From: Euglena gracilis
Taxonomy: Eukaryota > Euglenida > Euglenophyceae > Euglenales
NCBI GenBank assembly: GCA_039621445.1
Contig: CP154956.1
Span: forward strand, 5,640,170 to 5,704,169
Direction of reading: 5' to 3'
Length of the DNA stretch: 64,000 nt
The notes below the pieces were generated by a model, which did no database searches, was not told the DNA's origin, and was given only the letters and a program-made list of their open reading frames with translations. Shown here piece after piece: positions 51,906 through 63,325 of this stretch; the first letter of the stretch is position 1, and every line of letters begins with the position of its first letter. The translations under genes and the position numbers were made by a program.

Positions 51906-52432
51906 ACTCACTTGATCACTCACGATTCCATTCGGTAAACCCATGAGCAAATGCATCTTTCTAAAAAACATTCGTGCCAAAACTTGTGCTGTCAACCCTG
52001 CTTTCTGGCATGGAATGGCTACAATGTACCCACTCAGCCGACAGACGACAACAAGAATGTAATCGTAAATTTTGTCATCTGTTCCTTTGCAAGGTTCAAG
52101 TTCCAGAAAATCCACGCAGAGGGATGTAAAAATGTCGTTTGGTATGGGGAAGAAGTCCATCGTACCAGGGGGGGTTCCTCTGCGCAGTTTCAAAGCTTTA
52201 CAAATTGGCACCGTTGCGAAATTTGTAAACAGCGCTTGTAGAGATCTTTTTCGGTCATGGTTGTACAGCACCTGCGACCCACCAAACAAAGAAATTTGGG
52301 GGCCCCAGGGTGACCTTGGTTGTGATAACATAAAAGTACGTCATCAACCAAGTCACAGGGTATGCAGTACTTGTAACCAGTATCATTCCGAAAAATCAAA
52401 CGTAAAGGCGATAAGGTATAATTCTCAACCAA
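51880..52432 (-). pseudogene. integrase, truncated (element 1)
   Basis: H-x4-H-type start HNQGHPGAPK, then core SLCVDFLEL, LVVVCRLSGYIVAIP and GLPNGIVSDQ. The final catalytic glutamate and C-terminal region are missing. Confidence 0.8.
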
Positions 52433-52472
52433 ATCACCATTACGCAGTCTTTGTACGACTTCATTTTAAAAA

Positions 52473-53324
52473 TCATCCTTGGAATAATCTCATTCTCGAA
52501 AAAAGAGGGGATGGAGATTCTGATCGCGTAAGTCGGCGGTGGCCCGGCATTCTGCCGCGTTGTCGTTTTTCCCGTATTGGGGCTACCGGCATCCGCCGCC
52601 AAATCCGCGAGACAGGAAAATTGTCAAGTAGGTTGTCAGCGGCGTCTGCGCGCCTTGCGCATTCGTCGGCTTCGCGACTTCCGTGGAACGTGGCATCACC
52701 CTCGTCAGGGTTACTAGGGTAATGCCAGGGTGCGCGGGAGAGTGGGTATGCGACTTTTTGAGTATGACCTGGTGTGTAAACTACCACCAGGTTTAATTGA
52801 CGCAAAAATTCGTGCCATCGGCATCTTCGGCCAACTGAGGACATGGCTTTGTTCAAGTCTTCGGTGTACCAGTGTTGGAGAGACTCATGGTCTGTCAACA
52901 CTAGTATTTGTACGAGTGAACTGGCGACCTAACTTTGGAATTTTTGTAGGATAAGGACAATGGCATACGTCTCCTTTTCTCGTATGCTCCATTTGAATTG
53001 TCCTTTTCCGTCTTCACCTTGTAGCTTTCTGCTGAAGAAAGCTACAGTGCGCTGTTCATTGGACGAGTTATGTTGACTCAACACACCGCCGACAGCAGAG
53101 TCGCTGCTGTCGACCTCCAGTACGTGTGATTTGTACGGGTCGGCAATGTCAAGTACGACGTTGTCCAACATCAGTTGTTTAATTGTCGTTAGCGATTCTC
53201 GCATTGTATCATCCCATTGTATCTTTGTATTGTCAGGAGCGCGATTTTTGAGTTGTCGCGTCAGTGGTACCGCGATTTTTGCGAAATCCTTCATGTAAAT
53301 CGCGTAATACTGCGCTAAACCCAA
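52473..53324 (-). pseudogene. RNase H region (element 1)
   Basis: SHVLEVDSSDSAVGGVLSQ, FFSRKL and KETYAIV motifs, followed by MLTDHESLQHW in a second frame. Confidence 0.8.
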
Positions 53325-53419
53325 AAAAACCTTTTAATTGGGTGATTGTCTTGATGTTTTCAGGTGTCCACTTATTTATAGCTTCGAGTTTGCTTGGAGA
53401 TGCTCTCCTTTGTCCGTTG

Positions 53420-54217
53420 TTATCGTTTCGCAAAACAAATGCATTTTGCACCTTTGACGAAAAGCAAATGTTTTTGAAACGTTGTCAGTACGGAACGTAT
53501 ATCGCGGTAGTGAATATTAAGGATATCACTACCCGAATTTGTAAGTGGAGGAGGTGTGCCAATCAGCACGTCATCAATGTATACGATTGCAAACGGTAAG
53601 TCTCGTAAAATCCATTGCATCATTCTTTGGAACATGGCGGGGCCATTCTTAACACCCATTGGTAACAACGGCCATTTTTAAACTCCGCGGGAGGTTAATC
53701 CGCGGAATGCGGTGTATGGTTGTGAGTCAGGGTGTAAGTGCATCTGGTGAAAACCATCCTCTAAGTCGAAAATCGACCAGAGGCGGTTTTCCGCTTGTTT
53801 TGTAAGCAGGTCTTCGATAAGTGGTAACGGAAATGGATCGTGTTTTGTCTGTCAGTTCAAGTATCGGTAATCCAGCACAATTCTCCACTTCTTCTCTCCA
53901 GAAGCATCTGGAGGCTTGGGTACAACAAAAGCTTGTGAGGTCCACTCGCTTTTGGAGGGTATGATCCATTTTCGTTCAATCAGTTTTTCGATCATTGTAT
54001 TGAGAGCTTGTTCTCTTTCGCCTGAGCAGCGAAAGAATTTTCGGCGCATGGGCTGTGCACCTTCTTTTAGTTCGATTTTACAGACTCCAAAAGGTCCCCG
54101 AATTGCAGGATCTATGTCATGGGCATAGATAGGACGTTCTAAAGCATCACTGAATTCGCGATTGATCTTTGTACACAGTTCTTGTGATTTGGGATGTTGA
54201 CCACCGCTTTCTATCAC
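53420..54217 (-). pseudogene. reverse transcriptase (element 1), broken
   Basis: VVPKPPDASGEKKWRIVLDY (fingers/palm start) and, in another frame, PMGVKNGPAMFQRMM then FAIVYIDDVLIGT with an intact YIDD box. At least two frame changes separate them. Confidence 0.85.
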
Positions 54218-55406
54218 TGCGGATATTTGGTATATTTGGTCATTCTGACCTTTATCCCGTAGGAATTTGTCAATGTGGTCTTTTTACCGTAGGAATTTGT
54301 CAGTGTGGTCAACTGTTCCGAATGCATCAAAGAAACAAACACGAAAAATTCTTTCAATGGTGGTAACGTGACACCGCAAAAATCTTCGAACAAGGGGGTG
54401 TCATTCGGTAAATCCCACCACTGAATAGTGACAAACGTCAGTTGTTGGAACCATTCCGCTGCGGTATTTATAGCAATGAGTACCCGAAGGATCTTGTCAA
54501 CAACAAGAGGGATAAGTTTCAGAGGTGGGTGTAGCCACAGGACCACATCACCCCAAAACTTATCAAAAGCATTTGTATGGCTTGACCAGTAATTGGATAA
54601 ACGAGAATGTGCTTTGGACGAGAATGCGTCAATCTCCAATTGTAGGTCCATCGACTGCGCGATTTGCGTGATTTTGGAAAACCAGGTTTCCAAAATGCGA
54701 TATTGTCCAAAATTGAACGCATTCCAGACGCGGTTCGCAAAAACTGTCGCGGTTTCAGTCCTGTGGAGGACTGAAACACAGTTTACCGAGCCACATCGGT
54801 AATGAGGTGTGTCCGAAGACACTTCATCAATCATTGTACCAAGTGTATCAGGTGTATTGTAAGGAATACAATTATTGTTGGCATTCTGCCACTTGTATGC
54901 AGGGACATTGGAAGGATTGGCATTCTGCCATTCATGGTCAGAGAGATTGGTTTTCTGCCATTGGAGATCTTCCAGCGCGATTCTCGCGATTCGAACAGGG
55001 ACGCGATTCCGCGTTTGTCCAATTGTCGATGTACTTCAACACACAACGGGTAACAACCCGGTGTGTTGTGTTCTCGTTCAGCGGGCAGGGTATCCTCGGT
55101 ACCGGTTCCGGTACCAAGTGTACTCTGGTTGTTCTGTAAAGTGATTAGTTTGGAAGGTTCAACAATACATCCACAGTCGAAATCAGGTTGTGTGGAAAAT
55201 CTCCGGCAATGTGCGCATTGGTAGGAAGTGTCGGTCTGGTAGTGCATGTCAGTCACGTGTAGTGTGTGTATGGGGGTGTTGAAAGTTGTAGCTGCTGGGG
55301 GGTGTACAGGGGTGTCCGAAATCGACACACCTGGTGGAAAACGTAAAAGTTGTGCAGCTGGGCGGCTACTCGACACCGTTATAACTTCAGCCCTTTGGGC
55401 TTTCAC
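54214..55406 (-). pseudogene. unusual ~1.2-kb segment between protease and reverse transcriptase (element 1)
   Basis: Two overlapping open frames, one with cysteine pairs (CAHC and CGC), one hydrophobic and tryptophan-rich with an internal duplication TTLTNSYGKKTTLTNSYG. Not a domain I recognise in this position. It may be an insertion or a lineage-specific linker. Confidence 0.5.
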
Positions 55407-55464
55407 CTTGGAACCCAGTGAAACGTGGGGGCTACTCGCTTTCCCTACCGTATTTATTATTTCC

Positions 55465-56064
55465 CTACCGTATGGGAAACGTGCGATAAAATTGTAGTTG
55501 GTAGGGTGACAGCTTTCTCTTTACCTTTGGTGTGGGAAACGGTGTTTTCGGTTGTAGAAAACGTTGTGGCAAGGCGGGGGGACATCTGGGAAGATGTCTT
55601 GGGGAGAAATTCGGTGGTGTGGGTTGTGTGCGTGACGTAGTGCGCAAACCGAGGGAGGGACAGTCCACAACAAGGCGGTTCTGACGCAAGAACGGAAAAC
55701 CCAAAATTACTTCAGACCCGCGTATAACCCATTCGTAACTCCAGGTACCCAGAAAATTTTGTATGTGTGGGGGCTGTGAGTGGTGCTTGTGGATGATGGG
55801 GAGGAGTGTGTTCAAAAAGCATCCCAAGTCACCACCACACATGGGGCTGTTGTCAGCAGTTATAATTTTGATGGGGTACGTGGCTTTCACCAAGAGGGAG
55901 TTGGGAATTAATCCCGTTCGAAAGAGAAGAGGGATTCCACACCCTGTGTCGACCAAAGTTTTGCACTTGGTCGAAAAATTCTGTGTTCGGATTTCCGCTT
56001 GTACCAAAAGTTCCATGGGCGTACACAAAGTGCAGGATACGGTGTAAAATTGTTGTCTCTCCAA
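55465..56064 (-). pseudogene. retropepsin-like aspartic protease (element 1)
   Basis: Contains TLVDTGCGIPLL (catalytic D-T-G) and EVILGFPFLRQNRLVVDC, the usual ILG-x-x-(F/W)L block. The C-terminal part is proline-rich. Confidence 0.8.
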
Positions 56065-56399
56065 CTATTCCAGGATCCCGTTCCCACTTTGCTCAGCATT
56101 CCAGGCAGAAATTTGGAGTGGGGGGTGGGGGACCCGAAAATGTTCCGGGTACCGACCAAAAAGGCAGATGGGCAGGGAAAGTAAGGTTGATCAGGTCCCA
56201 CTTCCGTCTGTTCATCAGCCCAGAGGTCCGTGCCCACTGACCTCGGGCTCCCCTACTCAATGTCTGATTCAGCACTTCGGCTGTTTATCGTTTTCTTGTG
56301 TGAGTAGATAGCGCGCAAATTCGCGGACCTCATTGCGGTCGTCCTCCAACGAGGATTCGGAGTTCTCATCCCCCTCCCTGCCCGAAGCCGGGGTTCCCT

Positions 56400-56890
56400 C
56401 CTCTAAAGAGGAGATTTTGAACCCGACCTTGTGTTTGTTATTGTGTTTTGTATCATTGTGGTGACGTTGGATCGGGCAGGGAGAGCGAGAACGGTAACAT
56501 TTGGACGAGTGGTGGTTGTGTGATCCACAACGGGAACACTTTTGTCGGTTTTGTGATTTTTGTCGGTTTTGTGATGGGCTTTCACCCCTTGGAGATCTTG
56601 GTGAACGGAAACCCGTTCGACCACGGTTGTTGTAACCCGGTTTCCCGGATGACGATCACGAAGAAGGTGATCCACTTCGCGAACGTGATCGCGATGAGTC
56701 ACGATTTGTATCACGTTTGTAAGGGGTCGGGTGTGATCGACCACGAAGTGCGCGATCACGTCCGCGGTCGGGGAACGGTGATCGGGACCTTTGTCGATAA
56801 CCCGACGATTGTGATTGTCCAGATTTGTTGGAATATCCGGAGGAGCGCGAGCTTCGCGAGGATTGTGAACCCCTTGGACTCTGACACCGC
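56400..56890 (-). pseudogene. gag-like fragment with CCHC zinc knuckle
   Basis: One frame gives CSRCGSHNHHSSKC, a perfect C-x2-C-x4-H-x4-C nucleic-acid-binding knuckle, after a serine/arginine-rich stretch (SRSRSRSGSPSS type). Frames change within it. Confidence 0.75.
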
Positions 56891-59122
56891 TTCCGCGTAT
56901 CAGGGTGGGTCAGATTGGTCAGATGGGCGCTGTTCACACCCGGCGCCCCCCCTGCGAGCGTCGGACACGAGACCCCAGCCCCCCGGCCAGCTGCTTCGTC
57001 CCCGACACCCACCCTTGGGGCTGCCGTTACCTGGCACGGGGTCTATGTTTTTTTTGGGTGGTGGAGGGCTCAGGCCACCCCCCGTTTCGCCGACTGGTGT
57101 ACCCCCCGACCAGAGGGGTGTGCGTAGGATCGAATTTGCTTTTTCCCTGAAAACTTGCACAAAGACAAAATTCCGTTTAAGTGAAAATGTTGTCCCAAAT
57201 GTCTTTCCCCACGAGATCATTTCACCCACCCTTTCTTCAAGTATGCAAAGACACTGGAAATGGTCAGGGTGTGTGTTTTGGTGCAATGGATGGTGGTAAA
57301 AGGCAACAGAAACACGCACACACCGTGAAAGTGGGAAGAGGGACCTGAAATTGACAATTCTTCCAAACAATGCAACTTGTCCTGAATTCAATTCTCCAAA
57401 TCAATCTTTGATTGTCAGCCAAATGGAAAAAAACCACAAAGGTCTGCGGAAGCAAATTGGGTTAAATTAGAACCCCAAATTAGGCTTTTCCTATTCATTG
57501 CGCGTCCTTGCGCGGAATGAAAATTCTGTGTTTTCAAAAGCTTCCGCCTTACCATTTTTGACTGTCGGACGCCCCCGACAGTCGACACGCCCTCCCTTGC
57601 GACATTTGTCGGACCCTCAAAAAAAAATGAAAAATTGAACAAAAAAAGCCAAGAAATCCAAAAAATCAGAACGAAACCCGAAAGAAAATGAGAATCCTTC
57701 ACTAATGTTTTGAGACAGGGAATGATGAAACGCCTATGCCCCTCGCTTGTGTTACGTTGCCACAAAACAAGGTACACAACACCACTTAGCGGCTCCACAG
57801 AAATGTGCGAAAAAGTCCCCCCCAAAAAATCCATGCGCCGCCCCCCCACAGGTTGGGGGCATAAAAAAGGTGCAAGAGAAAAAATTGCCACAAATTCTGT
57901 GAAATCCACTCAAAAATAAACACAAATTTGGCTAGCGCCCCCCCCATCGAAAACCCATGGTGGGGAGAGTTCTGACTTTTTGCACCCCGGAGGGAAAGTT
58001 TTGGAGGGAAATTCCCCCCCCCCCGAACGTTCGGCTTGACCGCTTTGGGGAGAGTTCGGACAGCACCTTGTGTCTCGCACAGGCGCTTGTGTCTCTCTTT
58101 CTCATGGCATACAAAAAAACTCGGGTTCTTGGATTGGAAGGCATTCTCTTGCACAACTCACTCCTCGCGGACATCTGAAATGTTCTCAATCCTTCATAAA
58201 TTAAAACCGGTGAAATTCAAAAAAAATAACAATTCACAAGGTCGTCGCGTGGTGTATCATACATCCACTGAAAAATCAGGCGGTCTCCATAACACCATCC
58301 TTTGGACATGGGAATGGGAATGGGTGCCCCCCCCCAACCGCAACACGCTTGGAGGGAGCTCGCCCAAAATCGGAGAAAATTCAGCCCCCCTCCCCCTTGC
58401 ACCATTCACCAATGACTCGGTATCCAAATAAGTCATCAAAATTCCATACACTTTGGGCCGCTCTCCTACAGGGGCTATGGCTCAACATTGACAAAAAAAA
58501 TACAAATCCTTCGGTCCTCCTTTCCATTCACGGTATGGGAAGGTGAGGTGAGGTTGGGGTGAGGATTATAGGCAGTGGGGCTCGGGGGTCGGATAGCGTG
58601 TGATGGGGCCGTTTATAAAGAGGAAAGCCCCAACGGGGCTGGGCTATGGACAAATTGGGTAGTGGTGTATTCGGTTGGTTGGGTAAAATATCCTCGTCTC
58701 CTCACTCCTTGCCTCGTCTCCTTGCTCCTTGCTTCGTCTCCTCGCTCCTTGCATCGCCTCCCTGCTTGCGTCGTCTCCTTGCGGTGGTTTGCTGGCACTT
58801 TTCCCTTGGGGCTCCCTTGGGTGTGCTTGGAGCCTCCAAGTCCGCAAAACCTGTGAGAGCAAAGCGAAAGAGAAGAGCAAGCACAGAATACGGAGAGAAA
58901 GAGAGAGAGAAAGAGAGAGAATTCATCATATGCTCGAGAAATCAAAACATATGAGAATGGTGTATTCAAAAACAAAACATGCGATGCACAAGCAATGCAT
59001 ATGTAGCACACAAATAACTCTCCGAAACAGCACTTGGCCCGATTCAAAACAAGAGCCTCAAACATTTGCGCTCCCCCATCCAAAGAAAAGGAAAATGAAC
59101 CGAGCCTTCAACTTTCGGCTCA
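56891..59122. other. region between the two retroelements
   Basis: Probably includes LTR or flanking sequence of element 2 but no matching repeat was recognised. Features seen: C/G-run piece at 57040-57130, a TCTCCTCGCTCCTTGC-type repeat (58690-58790) and a GAGAAAGAGAGAGA tract (58895-58922). Confidence 0.5.
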
Positions 59123-59342
59123 CTAGGGTTTCAAATGTTTTTTTAATTCCGACGTCAAATCGACCCCTAGATTTTTCTTCGAGCAATACCTTACCAACTC
59201 CTCACTAAACCGGTGTATAAAATTCCCCACCGGCTCCCAAGTTTCCTCCCCATCATTATATCCAACCCATTTTGTGGGGAACTCCCAGGTTCCCCCCCTC
59301 TTGCGATGATTCAGAATTTTTTCTACCTCCCACTCATCAGGC
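59123..59342 (-). pseudogene. chromodomain (element 2), out of frame with integrase
   Basis: DEWEVEKILNHRKRGGTWEF then KWVGYNDGEETWEPVGNF is a clear chromodomain (targets integration to marked chromatin in chromoviruses). It lies in a different frame from integrase, offset near a T/A-rich run around 59345-59390. Confidence 0.88.
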
Positions 59343-60515
59343 ATTGCTTCTTCCTCTTTTTCGGTTCTCTTGAAAAAAATTGAAAAAGAACAAAGGAACC
59401 CCCTCACCAAAAACATCAGGCTCTTTGTACTCCTTAAGGAAACTACTGTGAGTCTTAATTTCCATCCCGGGATTAATTTCAATAAGGTAACTCCTCTCCC
59501 CCTCCCGGGCTTTGATAATCCCAGTTCCAATCCATCTGGAATCCAATTTTCCGCCGGATCCTTCGGGTCTCCTATACCACACTTGGGTTCCTAATTTTAA
59601 GGGCACCAACTCCATCCTCCCTTGGTTGACCCAACTCGCTTGAACCCAATGTGTGTGGTTGAGAACATTTGCAACTTTCTCATCCATCTCCATCATTCGG
59701 CGAAAAAAACTTTGAGCGTCCTCACACTCCTTTGTTGGTTCATAGGGTATCTCCCCAATGGCTCTATCCCTTCCGATCAAAATTTCGTAAGGACTAAAAC
59801 CACTCTCCCCCTTGGTGTCATGAATGCGATCCAAAACTTGGGGAAGAGCTTCCACCCAACTCTTTTTTTCCTCCACAAACAATTTTCGGAGGACTTCCAT
59901 AATTTGTTGACCGGCTCTTTCCACCCTTCCAATCACTTGGTGGTGGTAAGCTTGGGAAAATGCTTGTCTAATCCCCATGAGTGAACACATGGTTTGCCAC
60001 CATGTGTTGCCAAAATGGCTCCCTTGATCACTTGAAATTATTGAGGGTACTCCAAAAGGTTTCCATTGGGACTTAAGCATTTCCTTGGCCAACTTTGCAC
60101 CCGTTAATCCCTTATCAAAACATCGTATGGCTACAATCCAACCGGAATGTCGGTCCACGCAAACAGCCATTGTGTTGTATTCCCCCCCCTCGTACAACAC
60201 CTTTGGCATTTTGAAAAGATCAATTGCCACACTTATCATGGGTGCGGGTGGTATGGGTGTTGAATCAATGGGTCCTTTCAATGTCTCCCCCCGCGAGCTT
60301 GCTTGACACGTTGTGCAATTTTTGCTACAACTGTCGGTGAAAACTTTTGCCTTCTTTTCATCAGCCCATGTATACCTCAAATTGACGTGCCTCCACACCT
60401 TTTCCGAACCTACATGTCCAAGAAATTTGTGGTTTTCAAGGATGATCATTTCTTGAAAACCCAGTGGAACACACAACTTCTCTTCCCGAAACATTTGGTT
60501 TTTGTGGACTTTCAC
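59337..60515 (-). CDS. integrase (element 2)
   Basis: 392 codons. HHCC finger (ENHKFLGHVG and CSKNCTTC), then a core with D (VAIDLFKMP), D (SSDQGSHFGN) and E (GRVERAGQQ), so the DDE triad is intact, and a GPY-like region TQVWYRRPEGSGGKLDSRW. The largest intact retroelement frame in the window. Confidence 0.92.
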   Translation of the reverse strand: MKVHKNQMFREEKLCVPLGFQEMIILENHKFLGHVGSEKVWRHVNLRYTWADEKKAKVFTDSCSKNCTTCQASSRGETLKGPIDSTPIPPAPMISVAIDLFKMPKVLYEGGEYNTMAVCVDRHSGWIVAIRCFDKGLTGAKLAKEMLKSQWKPFGVPSIISSDQGSHFGNTWWQTMCSLMGIRQAFSQAYHHQVIGRVERAGQQIMEVLRKLFVEEKKSWVEALPQVLDRIHDTKGESGFSPYEILIGRDRAIGEIPYEPTKECEDAQSFFRRMMEMDEKVANVLNHTHWVQASWVNQGRMELVPLKLGTQVWYRRPEGSGGKLDSRWIGTGIIKAREGERSYLIEINPGMEIKTHSSFLKEYKEPDVFGEGVPLFFFNFFQENRKRGRSNA

Positions 60516-60551
60516 CCCCTTTGGCCACTCACCATTTTCTTGCGTTGCTTG

Positions 60552-61892
60552 TCAAATTTCCTTCCAAATGGGGCATTCGGTATATGCAACTACCCAATCT
60601 CTCTCCCAAACTGATTTTGTTAGCTTGGGGGTTGCACTTGGAGTTGGTGTGGTCACACCTTCTCCCATCCCCCCCTTTGGTAACTCATTAGTCGGAGGTT
60701 TTGGGCTAGTCACTAAATTTCCTGCAGGGTCCATTCCATCCCAAAAGGTAACTCTCCTCTTACCCTTTTTCGAACCAAAATTCCTAGGCCCTTGTGAGTG
60801 AGCGTATTTGGTGGGGTTTTTTCCTCCCGGACTTTCTACACACTCGGTACCCCTCCCTGATGCATCATCCATAAAATCAGGTGCCACCTCTTTTCCACTG
60901 CGGGTTACCACCCCCCTTATCCATAAGTTACGAGCATTAGGCTGATTTTTGACTTTGACCAACAAGCAGTTTTTCTCATGTTCCCTCTCCTCTCTTATGA
61001 GCTCCTCCATTTCGCTCTTATCTTCGGCCGAACCATGTTTACTAACGTCCCTTAAAGCTTGCGAAGCGGGGTATGCCCACCGACTTAAAATGACGGCAAT
61101 GGTGTTTTCCTTCCCCGGAATATACCCCACTGTAAAATCGTATTTTGAGAAAATTTGGTGCCATCGTGCCCTCCTCCCCACCGGTCCACTTGGGGTGTCG
61201 AGCACTTCTTTTGCCCATGCTTCCAAACTTTGGTGATCCGTCAACACCAAAATGGGTTGCAGACCAATTCAACTTTCCCATTTATGGAGTGCCAAAATTA
61301 TGGCATATGTCTCCAATTCCCGGGGGGTCCATTTTCTTTGCCCCTCGGTGAGTTTTTGGGACATAAAAGCAACAGGTACCGTTTTCTTGTCCAAAATATC
61401 TTGGGGTGTGGGCATACCGTTTCCTTCTTTGAGTTGTTCTAAAGTTGCTCCTACGGCATACCCACTCGCATCAACTCTCAAAGTAATGGGTTTATCGGGG
61501 TCTACCCTTTGAAGAATTAATCCGGAACACAACCGTTTCTTTAACTCCTCAAATGCTTTGTGTTCAACCTCCCCGAATTCAACCCATTTTTTGCTCCCTT
61601 TCTTGCCTTCCTCCCGGCATACCTTCAACTTATCTTGCAAAGGTGCCGCAACTTGGGCATACATGTGTATGTAGGTGTTGTAATAATTTGTGAAACCGAG
61701 GAAAGCACTTAAGGCCGTTATGGTTGTAGGAACCTCCCATTTCTCAATGGCACGTAATTTGCCGGGGGCCGGCCGACGCGTGCCATGCCCCAAAATCTGG
61801 CCACAAAATTCCACCTCCTTGCTGAATAATTCCGCCTTTTTGGGGTCCACTACAAACATTTCCTCGGCGAGTAAATCCAACAACCTACACAA
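60552..61892 (-). CDS. RT connection and RNase H (element 2)
   Basis: Two frames: one with AFLGFTNYYNTYI, ITLRVDASGYAVGATL and RELETYAI; the next with MVLTDHQSLEAWAKEV and GRRARWHQIFSKYDF. The second continues as a charged linker to integrase. A break lies around 61260. Confidence 0.85.
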
Positions 61893-62397
61893 ATCCCTCG
61901 AGGAGATCCTCCCCCTCCCCGACTGTGGTCCCTACCAAAATGTCTTCTATGTATGGGGTATCAATATCCCTTACGGGTGCTAAACGGTCATCCATCATTT
62001 GTTGAAATTGTTGTGAGGCATTGGTTAACCCCATTACATTTACCCTCCATTGGTAAAGACCCTTTGGTGTGAAGGAGCATGTTATAGGCCTACTATCCGG
62101 GTGAAGCGGCTGTTGGTGGAAAGCTTGTTTTAAGTCCAAAACGGAGAACATTTGGTTTGCGCCATGCTTCACCAGGATGTCTTCGATTTTCGAAAGAGGG
62201 TAGTTGCATCTACGGGATTGGTTGTTGGGTCCCCTCATGTCAACAACCCCCCTCCAAGGAAAATCGGCTGACTTTTTGGGCACGGGGAATGTTTGTGAGA
62301 GCCATTCTGAATTTTTTGTTGTGGCTGGCTCGATGAATTTCATATCGATCCAATCTTGAGTGATTTTCTCCAAAGCTTCTTTTCGTTCCCCGTGCAT
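61885..62397 (-). CDS. reverse transcriptase (element 2), YIED catalytic box
   Basis: 170 codons: FPVPKKSADFPWRGVVDMRG, FSVLDLKQAFHQQPL (first catalytic Asp) and LTNASQQFQQMMDDRL. The normally invariant Y-x-DD appears as TPYIEDILVGT, one of the paired aspartates replaced by glutamate. A frame break separates it from the preceding linker (62751-62428). It would normally copy the element RNA. Confidence 0.85.
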   Translation of the reverse strand: MHGERKEALEKITQDWIDMKFIEPATTKNSEWLSQTFPVPKKSADFPWRGVVDMRGPNNQSRRCNYPLSKIEDILVKHGANQMFSVLDLKQAFHQQPLHPDSRPITCSFTPKGLYQWRVNVMGLTNASQQFQQMMDDRLAPVRDIDTPYIEDILVGTTVGEGEDLLEGFV

Positions 62398-62747
62398 AAA
62401 AAATGGTTTTTGTCGGGTGGGCCGCGCTCATTCTTGCAAAGGTATGAATGCATAACCATATGGTCCTCTTACGGGTGGGTCGGGTTGTACCTTGGACCGA
62501 AATACGGTTCCATCATACCTTCCAAAAATTTCGTCTCTTAGCTTCCTTATTCTCTCTTCCTCTTCGGATTCCGTTTCATTACTCCCCTCCCCCTCCCTTG
62601 CAATGATCATTTTGCGAATAGGTAGGTGGTTTTCATTTGCCATTTCCAAATTCTTGCCCAAAATTTTGAGTGAGCGCTCGTCCAAGGTTTGTCCCCTTTG
62701 ATCAAAACCCTCCATCGGAAGTTGGAAACCAAACTTCTCCAAATTTG

Positions 62748-63188
62748 TCACCCCCCCTTTTGGGGTAGTGTGTTAGGGACTTTTCCTTGTCGTTTTCTCC
62801 TGTGATCTCTCACACCGAACAAAAATGTCAACTCGGGTTCCTCCTCTACCAAAGCACGATGATGTGGAAAAATTCCAATTTTTGTTTGCACAAGCCATGG
62901 GTATGACAAAATTGCGTCCACTTTGATATTGGCTTCATAAAATTCCACATCATACTCAAAATCTGTGGGTGGGGTATTATCGTTCACCTCACCTTGCAAT
63001 TTCATATTCACCTTAGTGCACCTCCCCCCACCACTCAAGGCTTGACCATCAGCGGTTTCAAACCTTAAGGGGTGTTCGGCCGAATACATTAGGTGGTCAC
63101 TCACTAAACCTTGCCTTATGAGGTTAGCTTCGACACCGGTGTCCACCAAAATGTCCATATTTTGTTCTTCCCCGTTTCCCAAAAACAA
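62748..63188 (-). CDS. retropepsin-like aspartic protease (element 2)
   Basis: 146 codons with MDILVDTGVEANLIRQGL (catalytic D-T-G) and KVDAILSYPWLVQTKIG, typical of Ty3 retropepsins, where a polyprotein is cut into mature parts. Confidence 0.85.
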   Translation of the reverse strand: MFLGNGEEQNMDILVDTGVEANLIRQGLVSDHLMYSAEHPLRFETADGQALSGGGRCTKVNMKLQGEVNDNTPPTDFEYDVEFYEANIKVDAILSYPWLVQTKIGIFPHHRALVEEEPELTFLFGVRDHRRKRQGKVPNTLPQKGG

Positions 63189-63325
63189 CCCTTGTCAGAA
63201 TCAAAAGTTGTCGGTCCTTAGAAAATTTCTCAATTCCTGTTGGTGGGTATCTCTTTTTTATCAGCCGTGATTTCAAACGTACCACCTTTGGTTTCTTGGG
63301 GTTGCTAGTGTTGGCGGGGGGCTTA

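Larger units (their letters stand above)
51880..56890 (-). mobile_element. decayed Ty3/gypsy-type LTR retrotransposon body
   Basis: Reading on the minus strand: an SR-rich gag-like part with a CCHC knuckle (about 56890-56400), aspartic protease (56064-55465), reverse transcriptase (54217-53420), RNase H (53324-52473), and integrase zinc-binding plus core (52432-51880). The order PR-RT-RH-IN is that of Ty3/gypsy. Frames are split by many shifts and stops. The integrase stops after the second acidic block, where a TTTTGGCCA repeat begins. No LTRs recognised. Confidence 0.85.

Noticed and set aside
56900-57391. Minus-strand frame of 163 codons upstream of retroelement 1
   Set aside because: Crosses a C/G-run element and lacks any gag or other motif; probably chance.
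57956-59083. LTR of retroelement 2
   Set aside because: Expected here, but no TG...CA-bounded repeat with a second copy is available in the window to confirm it.
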